DNA from: Ilyomonas sp964249755
Lineage (GTDB): Bacteria; Bacteroidota; Bacteroidia; Chitinophagales; Chitinophagaceae
Reading direction: 5' to 3'
Assembly (NCBI GenBank): GCA_964249755.1
Contig: CAXUDB010000004.1
Span: 471,818-535,817, forward strand
Length of the DNA: 64,000 bases
Positions 56,001 through 64,000 of this stretch are shown here, piece after piece. Both the position numbers and the translations under genes were made by a program. The notes under the pieces are model-generated. The model did not search any database, was not told the DNA's origin, and worked only from the letters and a program-made list of their open reading frames with translations. Numbering within the stretch: position 1 is the first letter of the stretch; each line of letters begins with the position of its first letter.

Positions 56001-57996
56001 TATGTTTAATGGTATCCTGGAATGCGTTGTAAGAATATGCCGTTGAGTTGTCGCCAAAATCCCAGGTCCAGCCGGTGGCTTTGGTAGATGCTTCGGTAAA
56101 TCTCATCCCGCCGCGCAAGCCATCGCAGCTATTTAGTTGAGAAGCGATTTTTGGAAACGGTGGCAGCACTTTAATGTAATTGGTTTTGGTAACCGTATCG
56201 CTGCATCCGTAATTGGAAATGACTAAGGACACAGTGTAAACCGAATCGTAATAGTACTGGTGCGAAGCTGCCGAATTGTAAAGATAAACGCTGCCATTGT
56301 CGCCAAAGCTCCAGCTATAATACCCGCTTGTATTGCTGCCGGTTACGGTAAAATTTACCGGTGTGTTTCCGCAGATGGTGGTACCTGATGTAGAGGCGAA
56401 ATCAAAGCTTGGCTTACCCAGGATGGAAATGGGAAAACTGGTAGTGCCTTTACATCCGTTAGAGTCCGTATAGGCAAGCGTTACATTAAAGTTGCCTTCT
56501 CTTGTAAAGTTGTGTTGTGGTGCTGCTTCTGTTGATGTGGTGCCGTCATTAAAATTCCAGCTGTAGTCTTTTAACGGTGCTTGTGAGCTGGCCGTGAATA
56601 GTGTAGATAAATTGGTGCAGCCATATTGCCCGCGCGAGCTGTTGATAGAAGCATTGGGGTGATAGATGCTGATATACTTGCCTCCCATAGAAGTGCAGCC
56701 CGCAGCATTCGTTATTTGCAGTCCAATATAATAGCTTCCGTCGCTGTTGTATTTGTAGTCGGGTGCCTGTACAGTAGAAGTCGGATTGAAATTGTAATAA
56801 TTGTACTGAAAATCCCATGCCCATTTTACGGCTTCACTACTGGTATCTTTAAATTTCACCGTTACCGGCGCACCGCAGGCGCCTTGCATATTAATGTCAA
56901 AGTCGGGTGTTCTCGGCTGTGGCTGTACGGTTATTGTTTTGGTTGCCGTATCCTTACAATTCCCATAGTCGTTCACCAGTTGCAGCGTATACGTATCGGG
57001 GTTATAAAACGTGTGGTCAAGCTGCTTATTATATCCATAATATTCAGTGCCATTGATCAGCCATTCCTGCTGACCGCCGGTGGCTTGCGTGCTGGTATTG
57101 GTAAACACAGCATCTGTATTCTGGCAGATCAGCGACGGCACTGTAAAGTCGGTAGTAAAGTTGGCAACATTGATATAGTTGGTCTGCGTTATCTCGTCCT
57201 TACAGCCATCGCTGCTTTTCACACCGAGCTTTATAGTATAAATTCCTTTTTTCGGAAACACATGCTGCGGCGCTGCATCGGTGGAAGAAGTGCCATCGCC
57301 AAAATCCCATGTATAGTTTAAGGAAGTGGCAGCCGAACTACTGTTGTTTACAAACGTAACGGCATCGGTTGTTTTGCACAATACCGTTTGCGTAGCGCTG
57401 AAAGCCGCCGTCACGGAAGGAAACACCTTCGCCACTTCCTTGCTTTTTACATCGAAGCACCCATGGCTGTTGGTCACAGTAAGACTTGCTACTATCGTTT
57501 GCGGAATAGCATAAGTGTGCTGAGTTTGCGCACCGGCACTTTCCGAGTTGCCATCGCCATAGTCCCAGAAGTAAGAAGCAATGGTGCCATCGCCGGGTGT
57601 AGAGGTGCTGGTAAACGTAACCGGCAAGGGCTGGCAGCCACTGGAGGCGCTCGCACTAAAGTCAACCGTCGGTAAATAATAAACCGTAACTGTATTGGTC
57701 TTTGTATCCGTTTTACCGCCATCCGTTACGGTGAGCTTTACCGTATAGGCTTTCGGATCTTTATAGTTAGCGCCGGGGTCTTTTACGGTTGAAGTATTGC
57801 CGTTTCCAAAGTCCCATTTATAAGTAGCCGACGAAGAAAAACCGGTAGAGGTATTGGTGAAATGCACACTCAAGCCCGGGCAGCCATCCGGCTTATCCAT
57901 CGTAAAATCAGCTTTCTGTGCCTGAGCGATGGTTTGCAGGCATACGAATACAGTCAACAGAAAGAAAACCTTACCAAAAAGTATCTTGTGGCTCAT
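53053..57996 (-). CDS. Giant PKD-array adhesin with gliding-motility C-terminal domain
   Basis: A 1647-residue protein. ATG at 57996 is preferred over TTG three codons upstream; a signal peptide ends at AQAQ. About thirteen PKD modules run through residues ~35-1240, each with a WDFGDG-type core followed by HTY...G-Y-V-L-V. Three further Ig-like modules follow (~1250-1560), and from ~1562 (IPSAFTPGSDGKNDRFF) is the CHU_C-type gliding/T9SS type B domain, ending KGTVVLLR. Cysteine pairs recur at module edges. It converges on the lectin-type gene with 38 bp between stops; both share the same C-terminal signal. Confidence 0.87.
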   Translation of the reverse strand: MSHKILFGKVFFLLTVFVCLQTIAQAQKADFTMDKPDGCPGLSVHFTNTSTGFSSSATYKWDFGNGNTSTVKDPGANYKDPKAYTVKLTVTDGGKTDTKTNTVTVYYLPTVDFSASASSGCQPLPVTFTSTSTPGDGTIASYFWDYGDGNSESAGAQTQHTYAIPQTIVASLTVTNSHGCFDVKSKEVAKVFPSVTAAFSATQTVLCKTTDAVTFVNNSSSAATSLNYTWDFGDGTSSTDAAPQHVFPKKGIYTIKLGVKSSDGCKDEITQTNYINVANFTTDFTVPSLICQNTDAVFTNTSTQATGGQQEWLINGTEYYGYNKQLDHTFYNPDTYTLQLVNDYGNCKDTATKTITVQPQPRTPDFDINMQGACGAPVTVKFKDTSSEAVKWAWDFQYNYYNFNPTSTVQAPDYKYNSDGSYYIGLQITNAAGCTSMGGKYISIYHPNASINSSRGQYGCTNLSTLFTASSQAPLKDYSWNFNDGTTSTEAAPQHNFTREGNFNVTLAYTDSNGCKGTTSFPISILGKPSFDFASTSGTTICGNTPVNFTVTGSNTSGYYSWSFGDNGSVYLYNSAASHQYYYDSVYTVSLVISNYGCSDTVTKTNYIKVLPPFPKIASQLNSCDGLRGGMRFTEASTKATGWTWDFGDNSTAYSYNAFQDTIKHTYTKTGAYKVALTAKNGNCAVRDSVTAYVLLKQKPVLTAPQEVCGNEDLQTTISNLETNPAYVYYYNYDFSVGQIEYGDSTQFQGYSSTPDYTWRNSFHLNLSRLSKTESTLRVITNSYYFNCPDTTNYIPLKVKGPTAGFVPKKNDCFKLPVSFTDTSSGSNGIPITKWEWSFGDGQTAVTTGGSMVHNYAQPGTYYTSLTVTDRDGCSDIAYQYGISVGGTKAVFSVSQNPTLPNIPLYFYNYSNGNNSYNNLYTWQFGDGTNQSNAYYYEAPTHTYTETGIDTVRLIVTDNSSGCTDTAVQFINVKNTNLSFTAVTNFINPNSGCPPAQAKFTNTSNNVKSVKWDFGDGATADNLNYPSHIYNKPGKYKVTIYGYFYDNSVDSSYDYVTIAGPYATLTADKLFACGSSVPVTLSAEASNTTAFTWDFGDGTLVDAKDTFATHTYLTPNVYTPSLIVRDGNNCSFPYFLDKPIVIDTLHVNINRTPQLSCDSSLSFFTPDITSVAKDNLGETLSYLWDFGTGIANDTADTELSSFVYNDTGAYTVSLRVASPYGCVGQASVPVAVKQTPKATINGLASICEGLATTFTGSSNISSSDVSWYWYIQNNNFTSVQQTTEEQYFITPDDNPIRLIVGNGGCYDTVYHTLWVDAKPAVAITPQNAFVCLGNAVQLEAHDGVSYQWLQGTNISNPAVAAPFVSPLVTTSYKVEVTNEKGCISQDSLVVRVRQPFTITAPPLFYLCKGSGLPLSASGADTYQWTGTSLDNPNTATPVTTTQTPQTYTVVGFDNDHCFTDTAATEVRIAELPTVETIDDVTMFAGSPVVLNTTGSSNVTGWSWTPATYLSCANCASPTSEPKSDILYVVKAVTDHGCTQQDSVHINIICKQSLVQIPSAFTPGSDGKNDRFFIKGKGIKAIQHFVIFNRTGVPVFEKTNISADDRSAGWDGTYRSTPAGPGSYIYMADILCDTGEVFHYKGTVVLLR

Positions 57997-58583
57997 ACGG
58001 GTCAAGCAGTTTGGAGAACAGGTGGTAGCGAGTTAGTTTATAGTGTCAAATCCGAACTAAAGATAAAGGCAAAATACATATCCGTTGCATAAATGGAGAA
58101 GAAATAATAGGCTGCTATTTATACGACACTACTGAATGGCACGAATGTGATTAGCCGAACCACTACGGATAAAGTTGTAAAGCCTGACGGCGGTTCCATT
58201 TTAAGTGTTGTAAAAGGAGAAGGCGCGAGCCATTATATAGTGTGGTTGGAGAAGGGGGGAAAGATATAGATTGAGGTGTGAGGGATTTATAATGGTTTAT
58301 TATTAATCGGCTATCAAAGCATAATTTTGACAGACTGCGCTTTTTTCTTCTTTTATAACTCCTTCACTTCGGTAATTGAAAAATAGAGTAAGCTTTAAAA
58401 GTTATGAGATTAGTAATTAGCGCTTCTTTCGTTTTATTGTACTTGTGTCCACATGCTCAATCTGAGAATGGGAAAACCAGGTTTTTATTTTAAATCAACG
58501 ATTAAAAGTTATAGTCAATGCAGCCCACAGAAATCAGTTGAAATACCTCTATCTTCTCATTTAGATATTTATATGCGCCATCC
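57997..58583. other. Noncoding region with a possible micro-ORF
   Basis: This 587-bp spacer holds no full gene. The only feature is a short ATG frame at 58404-58493 that looks like a signal peptide alone. Confidence 0.45.
58404..58493 (+). other. Orphan signal-peptide-like micro-ORF
   Basis: ATG at 58404 opens a 29-codon frame reading MRLVISASFVLLYLCPHAQS plus nine residues, then stops. The charged N-terminus, hydrophobic core and AQS cleavage-like end match secreted proteins in this genome. The rest may be the decayed body of a gene; no frame continues convincingly beyond it. Confidence 0.3.
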
Positions 58584-59357
58584 TTATCCAACTCTCACAT
58601 ACTTTACCACCAGCTTCGGACGCTTGTTTGCATCAGCCGCTTCCGAGGAAGCAAAGGTGATACAACGATAGATTTCTTCGTTCTGCAGGTGAATACAGAA
58701 GCCGTTGTTTTTGCGTTTGTCTACCATAGTCTGCACCAGCGGTTTCACATTCACCGCAACATCGTAATTCCATTGTTTGTCAGACGCGGGAATAACACCA
58801 TCATTAGACGAAGAGCGGTAGTCAGGTTTATTGTTCCATGTAATCGAGTCTTCCGTCCACGCACCACCCGACACCAGCGATACGTAGCAACCATTGTTTG
58901 TATAGGCACTATAAGGCGAGCCTGGGTACTGTGAGTTTCCCTGCGGTGCCGAAGCCGAAGTGTTCGGGTCGAGCCCATAGAGGTACAGCGTAGCCGAAAC
59001 GATTTTGGCATTCTTCGGCAGCGCGCTGAGGTCCGTAAAATTGATGTACACCCTTTGCTGCAGCGGCGAGGTTTGTATGGTCCAGGCAGAAGCCCCCAGT
59101 TCCGGGAGGTAGTTGTAATTGGCATTAGCGTAATTAGGCCTGTTATTTACAGCATTCACATATGCATCCTGCCCCTTAGCCTTACCCGGCTGAAGTGTAA
59201 GCGTAGTGGTATCGCTGGCTAATGAGGTAAGTGTGCCTGGTGAAACTTTATCAACAGCGCTTGCCTCAACCGCAGTAGAAGCTACCTCTTTTGTGCAACT
59301 GCTAAAGAAGAAAATGAGAAAACAGGTGCAAAGAAATGAATGGGTAATGAATCGCAT
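58584..59357 (-). CDS. DNRLRE-domain lipoprotein
   Basis: A 257-residue protein. The ATG at 59357 begins MRFITHSFLCTCFLIFFFSSC, a lipoprotein signal with lipobox cysteine ~21; the longer upstream frame has no family character. The body is a DNRLRE-type jelly roll (QQRVYINFTDLSALPKNAKI; SATLYLYGLDP; WTEDSITWNNKP; and a C-terminal RPKLVVKY strand), seen in extracellular binding modules. Likely surface-exposed lipoprotein of unknown ligand. Confidence 0.82.
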   Translation of the reverse strand: MRFITHSFLCTCFLIFFFSSCTKEVASTAVEASAVDKVSPGTLTSLASDTTTLTLQPGKAKGQDAYVNAVNNRPNYANANYNYLPELGASAWTIQTSPLQQRVYINFTDLSALPKNAKIVSATLYLYGLDPNTSASAPQGNSQYPGSPYSAYTNNGCYVSLVSGGAWTEDSITWNNKPDYRSSSNDGVIPASDKQWNYDVAVNVKPLVQTMVDKRKNNGFCIHLQNEEIYRCITFASSEAADANKRPKLVVKYVRVG

Positions 59358-59649
59358 AGAATTTAATTTTTTGGTTATGAATAGAGCGTAAAAATAATTG
59401 TTTGGTTTGATTTTGGCAGCCTCTCTTGTAACAACGATACCCGAACCAAAATAGCTGAAACAAGTCCCCCAACTCATCATAGATTGATCACCAGTTCTTT
59501 GGGATGTTCTGAAAGGCATCTTACAAGATGGATAAACCAAGTCTCTCACTCCGACCTGCCGTAAAAAGACTTCCTCCCACCTCGGCAAAGTAGCTCACGA
59601 AGCCATACAAAATATACATTTGTATCTCCGGTTAAGAGCGGCATAAATA

Positions 59650-60213
59650 ATGAAAAAAGGCTTTTTATATTTGTTGATTGCAGTGGCATTCATAAGTGGT
59701 GGAACATCTCTTTATTACTTCTATGGCTACAAAGATAACACCTGGATAAAAGGCTGTGCCTACCTGCTGATGGTCTTTGGTTGGGTGTTTATTTTATTTA
59801 CTATGCTTTTGATCTATCCGGCCGCGCTCCACTCGCCTTCCCAAAGAAGAGAAGCAGGGGACAGTTCACCGCTGCAAAAGATAAAACGGGTGTTGTTTTT
59901 TATCTGTTTTGCCGTATGGATGTTAGCCCTGATTTTCAATTTTTTTATAGCCGACGAATGGATGGAGAACCGTGTAAGCACCATCCTGTCAACTGGGCCC
60001 ACTACCCTTGCAACAGCCGTGGTAATGAAGATAGAAGACAGGAGTGGAAGAGTGAGCTCACACTTTTTTGCCATCATCCGGTACACAACACCAAAAGGAG
60101 AAGTGAAGCAGGCGGTGGCTGATGACAACAGACTATATCAACCCGGTGAAACGGTGCAGATACATTATTCGAATAAATACCCGGATATGTTCTCTGTAAT
60201 AAGCAACAGGTAA
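59650..60213 (+). CDS. DUF3592-like membrane protein
   Basis: A 187-residue protein with three predicted membrane helices (~5-22, ~35-60, ~80-102) and a C-terminal beta domain. The tail pattern HFFAIIRYTTPKGEVKQAV and YQPGETVQIHYSNKYPD is typical of DUF3592-like proteins, whose role is unknown. ATG at 59650 begins directly at the first helix. It has no obvious operon partner. Confidence 0.72.
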   Translation: MKKGFLYLLIAVAFISGGTSLYYFYGYKDNTWIKGCAYLLMVFGWVFILFTMLLIYPAALHSPSQRREAGDSSPLQKIKRVLFFICFAVWMLALIFNFFIADEWMENRVSTILSTGPTTLATAVVMKIEDRSGRVSSHFFAIIRYTTPKGEVKQAVADDNRLYQPGETVQIHYSNKYPDMFSVISNR

Positions 60214-60506
60214 AAACGTTTCCTCCTTCCTAAAATCACCATAGCTTATCACCAATTCTAAAGCGGCTTGCACTGCACCTGCGGGTATGCCTACGCGTAA
60301 CATCGGGGTGTAGCTTGCAGCTACTATTCATTTACTTAGTTCCCATCTTAGCGAAGTACGCATAAGTTCTTATCTTCTTTCTTCATCGCGTTTTTCCCGC
60401 ATTGCAAACCCACATCTTCCTCTCTCTCCGCTATCTCATTAGCCACTATAACACTTCATTCCCCTTCTCTGGCACCAATATTTCTCACTCACAAAAAAGC
60501 ACAACC

Positions 60507-61502
60507 ATGAAATATAGAGCCTTAGCTACCACTACCGAACAACTCTCTGCCATTGGTCTCGGCTGCATGAGCATGAGCCATGCCTATGGCACACCCGACG
60601 ATGAGGAATCCCTCAAAACGCTTCACTTCGCGCTCGACCTCGGCATTAACTTTTGGGATACAGCCGATGTCTACGGCGCGGGTAAAAATGAAGAGCTGAT
60701 CTCCAAGGTTCTTGTCTCCAACCGCGATAAGATTTTCATCGCCACCAAGTTTGGCTTCACGCAAAAAGAAGGCGCCAAAGGGTGGGAGCCCGCCTTCGAT
60801 GGCTCACCCAAATACATGAAGACCGCAGTAGAAAACAGTCTCCGCCGCCTCCGCATCGAAACCATCGATCTCTATTATGCCCACCGCATTGATCCTGCTG
60901 TCCCTGTCGAAGAGATGGTAGGTGCCATGGCAAATTTGATAACGGAAGGCAAGGTGCGCTATCTCGGTCTCTCCGAAGCCTCTGCCTCATCCATTCTTAA
61001 GGCACATGCAGTTCATCCCATCAGCGCCGTGCAAAGCGAGTATTCCCTGCTTACCCGCGATGTGGAAAGAACAGTACTGCCCGCTTGCAAAGAGCTCGGC
61101 ATCACTTTCGTTCCCTTCAGCCCGCTCGCTCGTGGGTTGATGACCAATACGATCAACCTCAATAGCCTGCCCGAAAACGACTTCCGTAGGAAACTGCCCC
61201 GTTACGGTGGCGATCATGCAGAAAACAATATACACTTAGCAGCAGCTTTTGCCGATTTAGCAAAAAGCACCGGTTGTACTCCTGCACAGCTTGCCATTGC
61301 TTGGGTGTTAGCGCAGGGAGATAATATCATACCCATTCCCGGCACTAAAAAACGGGAGAAGCTGCAGGATAATGTCGGCAGCGTAGAGATACATCTTACG
61401 CCTGAAAACAAACAACAGATTGACGACTTACTGAAGCAATATCCCAACGTCGGCGACCGCTACGACGAAGGCAGCCGGAAAATGGTAGACAAAGAAGAGT
61501 AA
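60507..61502 (+). CDS. Aldo/keto reductase
   Basis: A 331-residue NADP-dependent TIM-barrel reductase. ATG at 60507 is chosen as the family N-terminus (LSAIGLGCMSMSHAYG) follows directly. The catalytic tetrad is visible: INFWDTADVYGAGKNEEL (Asp, Tyr), ATKFGF (Lys) and YYAHRIDP (His). The cofactor end is IPIPGTKKREKLQDNVGS. It resembles the YakC/AKR13-type subgroup. Substrate is unknown. Confidence 0.92.
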   Translation: MKYRALATTTEQLSAIGLGCMSMSHAYGTPDDEESLKTLHFALDLGINFWDTADVYGAGKNEELISKVLVSNRDKIFIATKFGFTQKEGAKGWEPAFDGSPKYMKTAVENSLRRLRIETIDLYYAHRIDPAVPVEEMVGAMANLITEGKVRYLGLSEASASSILKAHAVHPISAVQSEYSLLTRDVERTVLPACKELGITFVPFSPLARGLMTNTINLNSLPENDFRRKLPRYGGDHAENNIHLAAAFADLAKSTGCTPAQLAIAWVLAQGDNIIPIPGTKKREKLQDNVGSVEIHLTPENKQQIDDLLKQYPNVGDRYDEGSRKMVDKEE

Positions 61503-61703
61503 AAAGACAGGTTTACTTATCATTAGCAACAATGCCCCGCACTTGTAGGGTATTGTTTTGACCAATTCTGGCATTTCTCAACAACAAGTAATTTCATATC
61601 TTCTGCAAAACCACAAGTAGATAGAAGACAGGCGCTATCACAAACAAAAACGCCCCGCTGCATCGCAACAAGGCATTCCACCAATCACACTGTCAATCTT
61701 TCC

Positions 61704-61997
61704 TTACTTTTTATGCTGTGCTAAATATTCCTTCAGCGCAAAGTGATAGACACTTTCACCCGGCTTAATCTTATTTTGGTATTCCGCTTTCTTCAACGGG
61801 TTGCGGCTAATGCTTCTGGCATAAGCCACTGCTTCGGCAAACAACTTCCTGCTTTCTCTTTGCTTATCGCTTGGCTTCACCCGGCTCATGTCCGGGTAAC
61901 TCGTCACCACCGTCTTATCTTCGTATTACTTAAATACAAGCTGCTTACCAACTCCGCCACTAATGCCTCCTAATAGATTGCTGCTAAGTCGTGCTAT
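61704..61997 (-). pseudogene. Small conserved-looking protein with lost start and internal stop
   Basis: One frame on the minus strand reads ARLSSNLLGGISGGVGKQ then LVFK, a TAA stop (61926-61928), and continues YEDKTVVTSYPDMSRVKPSD to a normal stop at 61704. The codon where a start would sit before ARLSS is ATA (61995-61997). So two single-base changes (ATG to ATA, and for example CAA to TAA) break what looks like a ~97-residue protein. The downstream 68 residues could still be made from a GTG at 61910. Function is unknown; the charged helical C-terminus (KLFAEAVAYARSI) reminds me of a small Bacteroidetes family, but that is from memory. Confidence 0.6.
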
Positions 61998-62484
61998 GGT
62001 TACACTTTACTTCATATTTACTTCTTTCCATCTGCCTGTCTTCTTCTGGGTAGCTTCGTCTTTCCTTCGTTCATCTTACGTTCATCCTTCGTCTTTTTTG
62101 CTTAAACAGTGCAGAAAAGGAGAGAAGAGGCAGGGAAAAGAATAGTAGGTTAAAAGGCAGTTGTAAAAATAAGAACTAAGCAAATACAAATCTGTCTTTA
62201 AGCCTTTTTTAATCCGCATAAACTTCAGGTCAGTGAAGTAGACTGCACAGAGCATTCCACGAATATTTACAATTCAATTGCACCTAATAAAATACCCACT
62301 GCAGCAGCAACAAAGCTTAAGCAGGTATCCGTATACATAACCATGCAACCGTTCCTTGAGTGGCTTATAAAATCTGTAATATCGGAACAACTGCCGCTTT
62401 TCAAAGTTTGCTTATGGTGATTATAACTGAATAACGTTTTAATGTTAAGAAAACACGAATAAGGAGGAGAGTTATTCAAAACGT
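61998..62484. other. Noncoding region upstream of the rRNA promoters
   Basis: No gene is supported in this stretch. It holds an 11-bp periodic tract (62054-62097) and is otherwise AT-rich. Confidence 0.5.
62054..62097 (+). repeat. Four 11-bp units phased on TTCG
   Basis: In steps of 11 the sequence reads CTTCGTCTTTC, CTTCGTTCATC, TTACGTTCATC and CTTCGTCTTTT. TTCG (TACG once) keeps the same phase in all units. It matches in period and core to the tract at 5251-5294. Confidence 0.7.
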
Positions 62485-62515
62485 TTTGGCAGAATGAAAA
62501 CCACTTCTATATTTG
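62485..62515 (+). promoter_or_regulatory. rRNA promoter P1
   Basis: TTTG at 62485-62488 and TATATTTG at 62508-62515 are 19 bp apart and match the Bacteroidetes -33/-7 consensus. A C-run follows (CACCCCC), and a boxA-like GTTCTTCGAA starts at 62539. Confidence 0.75.
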
Positions 62516-62585
62516 CACCCCCAATCACAAAAAGGGAAGTTCTTCGAAAGGGTAAGTAAGGAAAAACAAAAAAAAGAAATTTTAG

Positions 62586-62615
62586 TTGTTGTTTTCAATT
62601 TAGTTTCTATTTTTG
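62586..62615 (+). promoter_or_regulatory. rRNA promoter P2
   Basis: TTG at 62586-62588 and TATTTTTG at 62608-62615 are 19 bp apart. TCCTCCC follows. A weaker boxA-like GAGCTTTAAA lies at about 62649. Confidence 0.65.
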
Positions 62616-62675
62616 TCCTCCCGCTAAAGCGTAGGTTTTAAAGCTGAAGAGCTTTAAAAAAACTTCGAAAAAAGC

Positions 62676-62706
62676 TTGGCTGGAAAGTGTAACCATACTA
62701 CTTTTG
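62676..62706 (+). promoter_or_regulatory. rRNA promoter P3
   Basis: TTG at 62676-62678 and TACTTTTG at 62699-62706 are 20 bp apart. CACCCC follows, and boxA-like GTTCTTTAAA starts at 62739. Confidence 0.75.
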
Positions 62707-62785
62707 CACCCCGCTTCGAGAAATAACAAGCAATAAAAGTTCTTTAAAAAAGGTTAGTTAAAGCAGTAAAAATTTCGAAAAAGAT

Positions 62786-62817
62786 TTTGAAAATTGGGTT
62801 GCAGAACACTACTTTTG
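62786..62817 (+). promoter_or_regulatory. rRNA promoter P4
   Basis: TTTG at 62786-62789 and TACTTTTG at 62810-62817 are 20 bp apart. CATCCC follows. TGCTCTTTACA at 62853 is very close to the classical boxA TGCTCTTTAACA. Confidence 0.78.
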
Positions 62818-62896
62818 CATCCCACTTTTGAAACAGAAAAGGATTGATAACCTGCTCTTTACAAGTCTTTAACGAACCAAAAATCTTAAAAAAAGA

Positions 62897-62927
62897 TTTG
62901 GTAGTTTGGAAAAAGAGTTTACCTTTG
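62897..62927 (+). promoter_or_regulatory. rRNA promoter P5
   Basis: TTTG at 62897-62900 and TACCTTTG at 62920-62927 are 19 bp apart. CAACCCC follows, with a degenerate boxA-like AGCTCTACGA at 62968. Confidence 0.75.
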
Positions 62928-63206
62928 CAACCCCAAACGAAACACTAACGGTTTCGGAAACGGAAAAAGCTCTACGAAATAATCAAATGAGACATTAGGT
63001 CTGAAGGCTCAAAACCTTATCATTTGCAAGTATCAGAATCAAGTAATTGATGATGATAAAGTTCTTTGAAAGATTGGAAACAACAGTACGTAATAAAGAA
63101 TGTTTAGTCATTCTAAACTACGGTAAGTAACGAACGTAACAACAAAATTAAATCCGACGTTAATTTCAATTTAATTTGAGACTAATAGTCAGATCAAACA
63201 ACATTT
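62928..63206 (+). promoter_or_regulatory. 16S rRNA leader with boxA-like site
   Basis: This is the transcribed leader common to all five promoters. GTTCTTTGAAAG at 63061-63072 is the best placed boxA-like antitermination element. The rest is expected to pair with the region after 16S for RNase III processing; that partner is outside the window. Confidence 0.6.

Positions 63207-64000
<794 letters not shown>

Noticed and set aside
56626..57321. 231-codon plus-strand frame within the PKD-array gene
   Set aside because: Long antisense frames are expected opposite repeated WDFGDG modules.
53053..57996. The PKD module array considered as a DNA repeat or CRISPR-like array
   Set aside because: The periodicity is at protein level with divergent DNA; there are no identical direct repeats with spacers.
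58453..58671. 72-codon plus-strand frame before the DNRLRE gene
   Set aside because: It overlaps the end of the DNRLRE gene on the opposite strand and has no coding character.

Overview
The window comes from a Bacteroidetes chromosome, most probably a member of the Chitinophagaceae. The evidence is a Bacteroidota-type 16S rRNA start at the right end, an alternative complex III (act) operon joined to an aa3-type oxidase, several secreted proteins with type IX secretion (T9SS) or gliding-type C-terminal domains, and promoters that fit the Bacteroidetes -33 TTG / -7 TAnnTTTG pattern. No family-level assignment can be proven from sequence reading alone.

Layout, left to right. (1) 1-5.1 kb: two tandem delta-60-repeat secreted proteins (the first runs off the left edge) and a third T9SS cargo protein. 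(2) 5.5-7.1 kb: an unrecognised protein with a possible nuclease-like motif, and a luciferase-like monooxygenase. (3) 7.6-22.1 kb: the respiratory block actABCDEF, coxB, coxA, a heme O synthase, two subunit III genes and subunit IV, closed by a strong intrinsic terminator. These make the quinol-to-oxygen branch: ActA-F oxidises menaquinol and the oxidase reduces oxygen, with a monoheme domain fused to ActA as the likely local electron shuttle. (4) 22.2-34.6 kb: mixed metabolism, with adenine deaminase, a GH140-like secreted hydrolase, an MFS exporter, gluconokinase divergent from a GMC dehydrogenase and its small Tat partner subunit, a decayed HEPN/MNT toxin-antitoxin pair, an acetyltransferase, an L,D-transpeptidase-like protein and an esterase. 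(5) 35.2-40.5 kb: a Tat-exported Gfo/Idh/MocA oxidoreductase and a 1147-residue secreted multidomain protein. (6) 40.8-47.2 kb: a phenylalanine/tyrosine catabolic cluster (phhB, phhA, a flavin reductase-like gene, an FAH-family hydrolase, hppD, and divergent hmgA). A 466-bp cassette carrying a GxxExxY gene between inverted repeats is lodged inside it. (7) 47.4-61.5 kb: membrane proteins, T9SS/gliding-type adhesins including a 1647-residue PKD-array protein, a DNRLRE lipoprotein and an aldo/keto reductase. (8) 61.7-64 kb: a small pseudogene, an 11-bp periodic repeat, five tandem rRNA promoters and the first ~794 bases of 16S rRNA.

The most unusual items are the inverted-repeat GxxExxY cassette whose end has become the C-terminus of the FAH-family protein, the HEPN toxin gene with both a frameshift and a lost active-site histidine, the 11-bp TTCG-phased tracts at two distant loci, and the five evenly spaced rRNA promoters each followed by a boxA-like site. 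No tRNA, CRISPR array, prophage or complete insertion sequence was seen.
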